Below are positions 1-9,800 of a stretch of 64,000 bases of DNA, in pieces (the first letter of the stretch is position 1; each line of letters starts with the position of its first letter). The position numbers and the translations under genes were made by a program. Location: contig NW_027475130.1 in NCBI RefSeq assembly GCF_051020985.1, positions 11,860,001-11,924,000 on the forward strand, written 5' to 3'. The notes under the pieces were generated by a model that saw only the letters and a list, made by a program, of their open reading frames with translations, ran no database searches and was not told where the DNA came from. The DNA is from Nomia melanderi. Taxonomy: Eukaryota > Arthropoda > Insecta > Hymenoptera > Halictidae.

Positions 1-55
1 CATGCGCCAGGGCCTCCTGCAGATAATTCACTATGGTTTATTGCGCTATCTGTAA
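1..55 (+). repeat. Partial monomer at left window edge
   Basis: This is the 3' end of a monomer cut by the window start. It begins at CATGCGCCAG and ends at the TGTAA before the first TAGCACCC. It carries a mixed 3' haplotype: CTGCAGATAATTCA of one class, with the CTGTAA ending of the other. Confidence 0.95.
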
Positions 56-59
56 TAGC
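45..59. other. Dyad across the monomer junction (representative copy)
   Basis: GCTAT (45-49) and ATAGC (55-59) are a perfect 5 bp inverted repeat with a 5 nt loop, CTGTA, spanning the boundary between adjacent monomers. In monomers that begin TAGCGCCC instead of TAGCACCC, for example at 4242-4260, the arms extend to 7 bp (GCGCTAT and ATAGCGC). Most junctions in the array have the same layout. A structural or protein-binding role is inference. Confidence 0.7.
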
Positions 60-133
60 ACCCGAGATATCACCAGACATATATTGGATTTTCCCCTGAC
101 CCTGAGTGTCCGGCCCCATGAGACGGTCGTTTT

Positions 134-154
134 CTCGGCCCCTGGTGGTCCGAG
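134..154. other. Short GC-rich inverted repeat (representative copy)
   Basis: CTCGG (134-138) pairs with CCGAG (150-154). The spacer holds a further CC/GG pair after one mismatch. It occurs in most monomers and is lost in variants such as CCGACG. It overlaps the longer dyad 137-189, so only one of the two could form at a time. Confidence 0.55.
135..148 (-). promoter_or_regulatory. Partial CTCF-core-like motif (representative copy)
   Basis: The minus strand reads CCACCAGGGGCCGA. Against the known vertebrate CTCF core CCASYAGRKGGCRS this matches 12 of 14 positions. The misses are at position 11 (C for G) and position 14. The same sequence recurs in every monomer that keeps CGGCCCCTGGTGG, which is most of them. 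Because position 11 is normally strongly conserved, binding is doubtful. Confidence 0.2.
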
Positions 155-189
155 GTCGTTCCCGCTGCACAGATTCATGCGCCAGGGCC
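137..189. other. Longer imperfect dyad (representative copy)
   Basis: GGCCCCTGG (137-145) is the reverse complement of CCAGGGCC (182-189) apart from one bulged C, giving 8 bp arms around a 36 nt loop. The arms are kept in the commonest monomer type. Variants with CAGGGTCTCC, CAGGACCTCC or GGCCGCTGG weaken them. Cruciform formation is only a possibility. Confidence 0.5.
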
Positions 190-580
190 TCCTACAGACA
201 ATGCACTTTGATTTATTGCGCTATCTGTAATAGCACACGAGATATCACCTGATATATATTGGATTTTACCCTGACCATGAGGGTCCGGCCCCATGAGACT
301 GTGGTTTTTTCGGCCCCTGGTGGTCCGACGTCGTTCCCGCTGCACAGATTCATGCGCCAGGGCCTCCTACAGACAATGCACTTTGATTTATTGCGCTATC
401 TGTAATAGCACCCGAGATATCACCAGATATATATTGGATTTTACCCTGACCCTGAGTGTCCGGCCCCATGAGACGGTGGTTTTCTCGGCCCCTGGTGGTC
501 CGAGGTCGTTCCCGCTGCACAGGTTCATGCGCCAGGGCCTCCTACAGACAATGCACTTTGATTTATTGCGCTATCTGTAA

Positions 581-755
581 TAGCACCCGAGATATCACCA
601 GATATATATTGGATATTTCCCTCACTCTGAGTGTCCAGCCCCATGAGACGGTGGTTTTCTCGGCCCCTGGTGGTCCGAGGTCGTTCCCGCTGCACAGATG
701 CATGCGCCAGGGCCTCCTGCAGATAATTCACTTTGGTTTATTGCGCTATCTCTAA
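581..755 (+). repeat. Variant monomer, identical copy 1400 bp downstream
   Basis: This unit has GGATATTTCCCTCACTCTGA and GTCCAGCC in place of the usual GGATTTTCCCCTGACCCTGA and GTCCGGCC. The unit at 1981-2155 is identical over all 175 bp by eye. Neighbouring units at the same 1400 bp offset agree only partly, so the shared tract is about 300 bp and not a full 8-monomer repeat. Confidence 0.85.
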
Positions 756-1980
756 TAGCACCCGAGATATCACCAGATATATATTGGATTTTCCCCTGAC
801 CCTGAGTATCCGGCCCCATGAGACGGTAGTTTTCTCGGCCCCTGGTGATCCGAGGTCGTTCCCGCTGCACAGATTCATGTGCCAGGGCCTCCTGCAGATA
901 ATTCACTTTGGTTTATTGCGCTAACTCTAATAGCACCCGAGATATCACCAGATCTATATTGGATTTTCCCCAGACCCTGAGTGCCCGGCCCCATGAGACT
1001 GTGGTTTTTTCGGCCCCTGGTGGTCCGACGTCGTTCCCGCTGCACAGATTCATGCGCCAGGGCCTCCTACAGACAATGCACTTTGATTTATTGCGCTATC
1101 TGTAATAGCACCCGAGATATCACCAGATATATATTGGATTTTACCCTGACCCTGAGTGTCCGGCCCCATGAGACGGTGGTTGTCTCGGCCCCTGGAGGAC
1201 CGAGGTCGTTCCCGCTGCACAGACTCATCCGCCAGGGCCTCCTACAGACAATGCACTTTGATTTATTGCGCTATCTGTAATAGCACCCGAGATATCACCA
1301 GATCTATATTGGATTTTCCCCTGACCATGAGTGTCCGGCCCCATGAGACGGTGGTTTTCTCGGCCCCTGGTGGTCCGAGGTCGTTGCCGCTGCACAGGTT
1401 CATGCGCCAGGGCCTCCTACAGACAATGTACTTTGATTTATTGGGCTATCTGTAATAGCACCCGAGATATCACCAGATATATATTGGATTTTCCCCTGAC
1501 CCTGAGTGTCCGGCCCCATGAGACTGTGGTTTTCTCGGCCCCTGGTGGTCCGAGGTCGTTCCCGCTGCACAGATTCATCCGCCAGGGCCTCCTACAGACA
1601 ATGCACTTTGATTTATTGCGCTATCTGTAATAGCACCCGAGATATCACCAGATCTATATTGGATTTTCCCCTGACCCTGAGTGTCCGGCCCCATGAGACT
1701 GTGGTTTTCTCGGCCCCTGGTGGTCCGAGGTCGTTGCCGCTGCACAGGTTCATGCGCCAGGGCCTCCTACAGACAATGCCCTTTGATTTATTGCGCTATC
1801 TGTAATAGCACCCGAGATATCACCAGATATATATTGGATTTTTCACTGACCCTGAGCGTCCGGCCCCATGAGACGGTCGTTTTCTCGGCCCCTGGTGGTC
1901 CGAGGTCGTTCCCGCTGCACAGGTTCATGCGCCAGGGCCTCCTACAGACAATGCACTTTGATTTATTGCGCTATCTGTAA

Positions 1981-2155
1981 TAGCACCCGAGATATCACCA
2001 GATATATATTGGATATTTCCCTCACTCTGAGTGTCCAGCCCCATGAGACGGTGGTTTTCTCGGCCCCTGGTGGTCCGAGGTCGTTCCCGCTGCACAGATG
2101 CATGCGCCAGGGCCTCCTGCAGATAATTCACTTTGGTTTATTGCGCTATCTCTAA
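1981..2155 (+). repeat. Second copy of the GGATATTTCCC variant monomer
   Basis: It matches 581-755 at every base I compared, including CAGATGCATGCGCC. It is followed by the GAGAGTCC, GGTGGCCC and CAGACGATGC unit that also recurs in the right-end 14-monomer repeat. Confidence 0.85.
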
Positions 2156-2855
2156 TAGCACCCGAGATATCACCAGATATATATTGGATTTTCCCCTGAC
2201 CCTGAGAGTCCGTCCCCATGAGACTGTGGTTTTCTCGGCCCCTGGTGGCCCGAGGTCGTTCCCGCTGCACAGATTCATGCGCCAGGGCCTCCTACAGACG
2301 ATGCACTTTGATTTATTGCGCTATCTGTAATAGCACCCGTGATATCACCAGATATATATTGGATATTCCCCTGACCCTGAGTGTCCGGCCCCATGAGACG
2401 GTGGTTGTCTCGGCCCCTGGTGGTCCGAGGTCGTTCCCGCTGCACAGATTCATGCGCCAGGGCCTCCTACAGACAAAGCACTTTGATTTATGGCGCTATC
2501 TGTAATAGCACCCGAGATATCACCAGATATATATTGGATTTTCCCCTGACCCTGAGTGTCCGGCCCCATGAGACGGTGGTTGTCTCGGCCTCTGGAGGTC
2601 CGAGGTCGTTCCCGCTGCACAGGTTCATGCGCCAGGGCCTCCTACAGACAATGCCCTTTGATTTATTGCGCTATCTGTAATAGCACCCGAGATATCACCA
2701 GATATATATTGGATTTTTCACTGACCCTGAGCGTCCGGCCCCATGAGACGGTCGTTTTCTCGGCCCCTGGTGGTCCGAGGTCGTTCCCGCTGCACAGATG
2801 CATGCACCAGGGCCTCCTGCAGATAATTCACTTTCGTTTATTGCGCTATCTCTAA

Positions 2856-3205
2856 TAGCACCCGAGATATCACCAGATATATATTGGATTTTCCCCTGAC
2901 CCTGAGAGTCCGGCCCCATGAGACTGTGGTTTTTTCGGCCCCTGGTGGTCCGAGGTCGTTCCCGTTGCACAGATTCATGCGCCAGGGCCTCCTGCAGATA
3001 ATTCACTTTGGTTTATTGCGCTATCTCTAATAGCACCCGAGATATCACCAGATATATATTGGATTTTCCCCTGACCCTGAGAGTCCGGCCCCATGAGACT
3101 GTGGTTTTTTCGGCCCCTGGTGGTCCGAGGTCGTTCCCGTTGCACAGATTCATGCGCCAGGGCCTCCTGCAGATAATTCACTTTGGTTTATTGCGCTATC
3201 TCTAA
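2856..3205 (+). repeat. Two adjacent identical monomers
   Basis: The units 2856-3030 and 3031-3205 read the same over 175 bp. They share GAGAGTCC, TTTTTTCGGCC, CCCGTTGCAC and CTGCAGATAATTCACTTTGG. A near-identical pair lies at about 6530-6879, where the first copy has GAGATTCC. This is a simple single-monomer tandem duplication. Confidence 0.85.
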
Positions 3206-3905
3206 TAGCACCCAAGATATCACCAGATATATATTGAATTTTTCCCTGACCCTGTGTGTCCGGCCCCATGAGACTGTGGTTTTCTCGGCCCCTGGTGGTC
3301 CGAGGTCGTTCCCCTTGCACAGAGTCATGCGCCAGGGCCTCCTGCAGATAATTCACTTTGATTTATTGCGCTATCTCTAATAGCACCCAAGATATCACCA
3401 GATAAATATTGGATTTTCCCCTGACCCTGAGTGTCCGGCCCCATGAGACGGTGGTTTTCTCGGCCCCTGATGGTCCGAGGTCGTTCCCGCTGGCCACATT
3501 TATGCGCCAGGGCCTCCTACAGACAATGCACTTTGATTTATTGCGCTGTCTGTAATAGCACCAGAGATATCACCAGATATATATTGGATTTTCCCCTGAC
3601 CCTGAGTGTCCGGCCCCTTGAGACTGTCGTTTTCTCGGCCCCTGGTGGTCCGAGGTCGTTCCCGTTGCACAGATTCATGCGCCAGGGCCTCCTGCAGATA
3701 ATTCACCTTGGTTTATTGCGCTATCTCTAATAGCACCCGAGATATCACCAGATATATATTGGATTTTCCCCTGACCCTGAGTGTCCGGCCCCATGAGACT
3801 GTAGTTTTCTCGGCCCCTGGTGGTCCTAGGTCGTTCCCGCTGCACAGATTCATGCGCCAGGGCCTCCTACAGACAATGCACTTTGATTTATTGCGTTATC
3901 TGTAA

Positions 3906-4081
3906 TAGCACCCGAGATATCACCACATATATATTGGATTTTTCCCTGGCCCAGAGTGTCCGGCCCCCTCGAGACGGTGCTTTCCTCGGCCCCAGGTGGT
4001 CCGAGGTCGTTCCCGCTGCACAGCTTCAGGCGCCAGGGCCTCCTGCAGATAACTCACTTTGGTTTATTGCGCTATCTCTAA
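3906..4081 (+). repeat. Most divergent monomer in the window, 176 bp
   Basis: This unit carries a one-base gain in CGGCCCCCTCGAGACGG, creating an XhoI-type CTCGAG. It also has substitutions seen rarely elsewhere: CCTGGCCCAGAGTG, GTGCTTTCCTCGG, CCCCAGGTGG and CAGCTTCAGGCGCC. The last motif recurs near 10844, 17843 and 34117. A related CCCCTCGGGACGG variant occurs in B monomers, for example near 8342. It may be an older or introgressed unit. Confidence 0.8.
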
Positions 4082-4254
4082 TAGCACCCGAGATATCACC
4101 AGATATATTGGATTTTTCCCTGACCCTGAGTGTCCGGCCCCTTGAGACGGTGGTTTTCTCGGCCCCTGGTGGTACGAGGTCGTTCCCGCTGCACAGATTC
4201 ATGCGCCAGGGCCTCCTGCAGATAATTCACTTTGGTTTATTGCGCTATCTCTAA
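4082..4254 (+). repeat. 173 bp monomer with a 2 bp deletion
   Basis: The AT core reads AGATATATTGG instead of AGATATATATTGG (4101-4111), a loss of one TA step, plausibly by slippage. It directly follows the divergent 176 bp unit. The pair moves the array phase by minus one. Confidence 0.85.
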
Positions 4255-5829
4255 TAGCGCCCGAGATATCAACAGATATATATTGGATTTTCCCCTGACC
4301 CTGAGTGTCCGGCCCCTTGAGACTGTCGTTTTCTCGGCCCCTGTTGGTCCGAGGTCGTTCCCGTTGCACAGATTCATGCGCCAGGGCCTCCTGCAGATAA
4401 TTCACTTCGGTTTATTGCGCTATCTCTAATAACACCCGAGATATCACCAGATATATATTGGATTTTTCACTGACCCTGAGCGTCCGGCCCGATGAGACGG
4501 TCGTTTTCTCGGCCCCTGGTGGTCCGAGAACGTTCCCGCTGCACAGATTCATGCGCCAGCGTCTCCTACAGACAATGCACTTTGATTTATTGCGCTATCT
4601 GTAATAGCACCCAAGATATCACCAGATATATATTGGATTTTTCACTGACCCTGAGTGTCCTGCCCCATGAGACGGTGGTTTTCTCGGCCCCTGGTGTTCC
4701 GAGGTCGTTCCCGCTGCACATATTCATGCGCCAGGGCCTCCTACAGACAATGCACTTTGATTTATTGCGCTATCTCTAATAGCACCCGAGATATCACCAG
4801 ATATATATTGGATTTTCCCCTGACCCTGAGTGTCCGGCCCCATGAGACTGTGGTTTTCTCGGCCCCTGGTGGTCCTAGGTCGTTCCCGCTGCACTGATGC
4901 ATGCGCCAGGGCCTCCTGCAGATAATTCCCTTTGGCTTATTGCGCTATCTCTAATAGCGCCCGAGATATCACCAGATATATATTGGATTTTTCCCTGACC
5001 CTGAGTGTCCGGCCCCATGAGACTGCGGTTTTCTCGGCCCCTGGTGGTCCGAGGTCGTTCCCGCTGCACACATTCATGCGCCAGGGCCTCCTACAGACAA
5101 TGCACTATGATTTATTGCGCTATCTGTAATAGCACCCGAGATATCACCAGATATATATTGGATTTTTCCCTGACCCTGAGTGTCCGGCCCCATGAGACGG
5201 TGGATGTCTCGGCCCCTGATGGTCCGAGATCGTTCCCGCTGCACAGATTCATGCGCCAGGGCCTCCTGCAGACAATTCACTTTGGTTTATTGCGCTATCT
5301 CTAATAGCACCCGAGATATCACCAGATATATATTGGATTTTTCCCCGACCCTGAGTGTCCGGCCCCATGAGACGGTGGTTTTCTCGGCCGCTGGTGGTCC
5401 AAAGTCGTTCCCGCTGCACAGATTCATGCGCCAGGACCTCCTACAGACAATGCACTTTGATTTATTGCGCTATCTGTAATAGCACCCGATATATCACCAG
5501 ATATATATTGGATTTTACCCTGACCCTGAGTGTCCGGCCCCATGAGACGGTTGTTGTCTCGGCCCCTGGCGGTCCGAGGACGTCCCCGCTGCACAGATTC
5601 ATGCGCCAGGGCCTCCTACAGGTAATGCACTTTCATTTATTGCGCTATCTGTAATAGCACCCGAGATATCACCAGATATATATTGGATTTTCCCCTGACC
5701 CTGAGTGTCCGGCCCCATGAGACTGTGGTTTTCTCGGCCCCTGGTGGTCCGAGGTCGTTCCCGCTGCACAGATTCATGCGCCAGGGCCTCCTACAGACAA
5801 TGCACTTTGATTTATTGCGCTATCTGTTA
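4255..5829 (+). repeat. Family B module, nine monomers
   Basis: Most of this segment reappears 7,524 bp downstream (about 11.79-13.37 kb). Both copies contain the GTCCGAGAACG unit, the GTGTCCTGCC unit, the CACTGATGCATGCGCC unit and the GGATGTCTCGG unit in the same order. The stretch from about 4.9 to 5.8 kb also matches 25.2-26.1 kb; only these two places carry GGTCCAAAGTCG. The copy ends where the next monomer switches to GGTATATACTGG. Confidence 0.75.
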
Positions 5830-6879
5830 TAGCACCCGAGATATCACCAGGTATATACTGGATTTTCCCCAGACCCTGAGTGCCCGGCCCCATGAGACGG
5901 TGGTTTTCTCGGCCCCTGGTGGTCCGAGGTCGTTGCCGCTTCACAGATTCATGCGCCAGGGCCTCTTACAGACAATGCACTTTGATTTATTGCGCTATCT
6001 GTAATAGCACCCGAGATATCACCAGATATATATTGGATTTTCCCCTGACCCTGAGTGTCCGGCCCCATGAGACGGCGGTTGTCTCGGCCCCTGGTGGTCC
6101 TAGGTCGTTCCCGCTGCACAGATTCATGCGCCAGGGCCTCCTACAGACAATGCACTTTGATTTATTGCGCTATCTGTAATAGCACCCGAGATATCACCAG
6201 ATCTATATTGAATTTTCCCCTGACCCTGAGTATCCGGCCCCATGAGACTGTGGTTTTTTCGGCCCCTGGTGGTCCGAGGTCGTTCCCGCTGCACAGATTC
6301 ATGCGCCAGGGCCTCCTGCAGATAATTCACTTTGGTTTATTGCGCTATCTCTAATAGCACCCGAGATATCACCAGATATATATTGGATTTTCCCCTGACC
6401 CTGAGTGTCCGGCCCCATGAGACGGTGGTTGTCTCGGCCTCTGGAGGTCCGAGGTCGTTCCCGCTGCACAGGTTCATGCGCCAGGGCCTCCTGCAGATAA
6501 CTCACTTTGGTTTATTGCGCTATCTCTAATAGCACCCGAGATATCACCAGATATATATTGGATTTTCCCCTGACCCTGAGATTCCGGCCCCATGAGACTG
6601 TGGTTTTTTCGGCCCCTGGTGGTCCGAGGTCGTTCCCGTTGCACAGATTCATGCGCCAGGGCCTCCTGCAGATAATTCACTTTGGTTTATTGCGCTATCT
6701 CTAATAGCACCCGAGATATCACCAGATATATATTGGATTTTCCCCTGACCCTGAGAGTCCGGCCCCATGAGACTGTGGTTTTTTCGGCCCCTGGTGGTCC
6801 GAGGTCGTTCCCGTTGCACAGATTCATGCGCCAGGGCCTCCTGCAGATAATTCACTTTGGTTTATTGCGCTATCTCTAA
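5830..6879 (+). repeat. Family A-like island of six monomers inside B
   Basis: It opens with a unit having GGTATATACTGG, CCCCAGACCC, GTGCCCGG and GCCGCTTCACAG. That combination otherwise occurs near 58.5, 61.0 and 63.1 kb. The next units (CCTAGGTCG, then GATCTATATTGAATT) follow in the same order as at 58.5-59.0 kb. The last two units resemble 2856-3205. A-family material is therefore embedded between B modules. Confidence 0.7.
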
Positions 6880-9800
6880 TAGCACCCAAGATATCACCAG
6901 ATATATATTGGATTTTCCCCTGACCCTGAGTGTCCGGCCCCATGAGACTGTGGTTTTCTCGGCCCCTGGTGGTCCGAGGTCGTTCCCGCTGCACAGATTC
7001 ATGCGCCAGGGCCTCCTACAGACAATGCACTTTGATTTATTGCGCTATCTGTTATAGCACCCGAGATATCACCAGATATATATTGGATTTTACCCTGACC
7101 CTGAGTGTCCGGCCCCATGAGACGGTCGTTGTCTCGGCCCCTGGAGGTCCGACGACGTTCCCGCTGCACTGATTCATGCGCCAGGGCCTCCTACAGGTAA
7201 TGCACTTTGATTTATTGCGCTATCTGTAATAGCACCCGAGATATCACCAGATCTATATTGGATTTTCCCCTGACCCTGAGTGTCCGGCCCCATGAGACTG
7301 TGGTTTTCTCGGCCCCTGGTGGTCCGAGGACGTTCCCGTTGCACAGATTCATGCGCCCGGGCCTCCTGCAGATAATTCACTTTGGTTTATTGCGCTATCT
7401 GTGATAGCACCCGAGATATCACCAGATCTATATTGGATTTTCCCCTGACTCTGAGTGCCCGGCCCCATGAGACTGTGGTTTTCTCGGCCCCTGGTGGTCC
7501 GAGGTCGTTCCCGCTGCACAGATTCATGCGCCAGGGCCTCCTACAGGTAATGCACTTTGATTTATTGCGCTATCTGTAATAGCACCCGAGATATCACCAG
7601 ATATATATTGGATTTTCCCCTGACCCTGAGTGTCCGGCCCCATGAGACTGTGGTTTTCTCGGCCCCTGGTGGTCCTAGGTCGTTCCCGCTGCACTGATGC
7701 ATGCGCCAGGGCCTCCTGCAGATAATTCCCTTTGGCTTATTGCGCTATCTCTAATAGCGCCCGAGATATCACCAGATATATATTGGATTTTTCCCTGACC
7801 CTGAGTGTCCGGCCCCATGAGACTGCGGTTTTCTCGGCCCCTGGTGGTCCGAGGTCGTTCCCGCTGCACACATTCATGCGACAGGGCCTCCTGCAGATAA
7901 TTCACTTTAGTTTATTGCGCTATCTTTAATAGCACCCGAGATATCACCAGATATATATTGGATTTTCCCCTGACCCTGAGTGTCCGGCCCCATGAGACTG
8001 TCGTTTTCTCGGCCCCTGGTGGTCCGAGGTCGTTCCCGTTGCACAGATTCATGCGCCAGGGCCTCCTGCAGATAATTCACTTTGGTTTATTGCGCTATCT
8101 CTAATAGCACCCAAGATATCACCAGATATATATTGAATTTTTCCCTGACCCTGTGTGTCCGGCCCCATGAGACTGTGGTTTTCTCGGCCCCTGGTGGTCC
8201 GAGGTCGTTCCCCTTGCACAGATTCATGCGCCAGGGCCTCCTGCAGATAATTCACTTTGATTTATTGCGCTATCTGTAATAGCACCCGAGATATCACCAG
8301 ATAGATATTGGATTTTTCACTGACCCTAAGTGTCCGGCCCCTCGGGACGGTGGTTTTCTCGGCCCCTGGTGGTCCTAGGTCGTTCCCGCTGCACAGATTC
8401 ATGCGCCAGGGCCTCCTACAGACAATGCACTTTGGTTTATTGCGCTATCTCTAATAGCACCCGAGATATCACCAGATATATATTGGATTTTTCCCCGACC
8501 CTGAGTGTCCGGCCCCATGAGACGGTGGTTTTCTCGGCCGCTGGTGGTCCGAGGTCGTTCCCGCTGGCCAGATTCATGCGCCAGGGCCTCCTACAGACAA
8601 TGCACTATGATTTATTGCGCTATCTGTAATAGCACCCGAGATATCACCAGATATATATTGGATTTTTCCCTGACCCTGAGTGTCCGGCCCCATGAGACGG
8701 TGGATGTCTCGGCCCCTGATGGTCCGAGATCGTTCCCGCTGCACAGATTCATGCGCCAGGGCCTCCTGCAGACAATTCACTTTGGTTTATTGCGCTATCT
8801 CTAATAGCACCCGAGATATCACCAGATATATATTGGATTTTTCCCCGACCCTGAGTGTCCGGCCCCATGAGACGGTGGTTTTCTCGGCCGCTGGTGGTCC
8901 GAGGTCGTTCCCGCTGCACAGATTCATGCGCCAGGACCTCCTACAGACAATGCACTTTGATTTATTGCGCTATCTGTTATAGCACCCGAGATATCACCAG
9001 ATATATATTGGATTTTACCCTGACCCTGAGTGTCCGGCCCCATGAGACGGTCGTTGTCTCGGCCCCTGGAGGTCCGACGACGTTCCCGCTGCACAGATTC
9101 ATGCGCCAGGGCCTCCTACAGGTAATGCACTTTGATTTATTGCGCTATCTGTTATAGCACCCGAGATATCACCAGATATATATTGGATTTTTCCCTGACC
9201 CTGAGCGTCCGGCCCCATGAGACTGCGGTTTTCTCGGCCCCTGGTGGTCCGAGGTCGTTCCCGCTGCACACATTCATGCGCCAGGGCCTCCTGCAGATAA
9301 TTCACTATGGTTTATTGCGCTATCTCTAATAGCACCCGAGATATCACCAGATATATATTGGATTTAGCCCTGACCCTGAGTGTCCGGCCCCATGAGACTG
9401 TGGTTTTCTCGGCCCCTGGTGGTCCGAGGTTGTTCCCGCTGCCCAGATTCATGCGCGAGGGCCTCCTACAGACAATGCACTTTGATTTATTGCTCTATCT
9501 GTAATAGCACCCGAGATATCACCAGATATATATTGGATTTTACCCTGACCCTGAGTGTCCGGCCCCATGAGACGGTCGTTGTCTCGGCCCCTGGAGGTCC
9601 GACGACGTTCCCGCTGCACAGATTCATGCGCCAGGGCCTCCTACAGGTAATGCACTTTGATTTATTGCGCTATCTGTAATAGCACCCGAGATATCACCAG
9701 ATCTATATTGGATTTTCCCCTGACCCTGAGTGTCCGGCCCCATGAGACTGTGGTTTTCTCGGCCCCTGGTGGTCCGAGGACGTTCCCGTTGCACAGATTC

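Larger units (their letters stand above)
56..230 (+). repeat. First complete 175 bp monomer (anatomy reference)
   Basis: Used here as the coordinate reference; unit position 1 is the T of TAGCACCC. In order: GATATC at unit positions 11-16; an AT-rich core GATATATATT at 21-30 in most units (this unit has GACATATATT); a TTTTCCCC tract; a tandem duplicate of CCCTGA at 39-44 and 45-50; CCGGCCCC near 56-62; a G/T-rich stretch; a GC-rich block with CTCGG, GGCCCCTGG and CCGAG at 79-99; GCGCCAGGGCC near 124-134; a variable CTACAG/CTGCAG; TTTATTGCGC at 157-166; and GCTATCTGTAA at the end. A typical unit has A34 T49 G41 C51 (52.6% GC) with 8 CpGs. No coding potential is apparent. Confidence 0.95.
1..4254 (+). 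repeat. Family A segment, left end
   Basis: This segment shares rare variants with the right end of the window. Examples are CACACGAGATATCACC followed by CCATGAGGGTCC (231-290), which recurs near 55176-55230, and the GACATATATT monomer at 56, which recurs at 58.3 and 60.7 kb. Local periodicities include a 350 bp dimer pattern (GATCTATATT with TCGTTGCCGC at 1281 and 1631) and an identical monomer repeated 1400 bp apart. It ends in two length-variant monomers. The boundary with the next segment is approximate. Confidence 0.6.

Noticed and set aside
37..42. AATAAA on the minus strand (TTTATT on plus) as a polyadenylation signal
   Set aside because: The hexamer occurs once per monomer as part of TTTATTGCGC with no gene upstream on that strand. 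Chance occurrence is sufficient.
76..86. TATA-box-like ATATATAT core as a promoter in every monomer
   Set aside because: An AT-rich stretch in a satellite is not evidence of a promoter. There is no transcription unit, and the TA run is variable in length and sequence (GATCTATATT, GACATATATT, AGATATATTGG).
56..230. Primate alpha satellite (about 171 bp)
   Set aside because: The period is 175 bp, base composition is about 53% GC, and I see none of the alpha satellite landmarks or a CENP-B box.
581..2155. A full 8-monomer higher-order repeat in the left A segment
   Set aside because: Only about 300 bp around the GGATATTTCCC monomer matches at the 1400 bp offset. Flanking units at that offset differ clearly.
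3820..4254. Longest open frame in the window, 144 codons
   Set aside because: It exists only because the +1 and -2 base changes in two adjacent divergent monomers join frames. Its sequence is monomer sequence read in shifted frames.
7191..7203. CAGGTAAT in the CTACAGGTAATGC variant as a splice donor
   Set aside because: It is a short match arising from two substitutions relative to CTACAGACAATGC, with no exon, acceptor or reading frame context.
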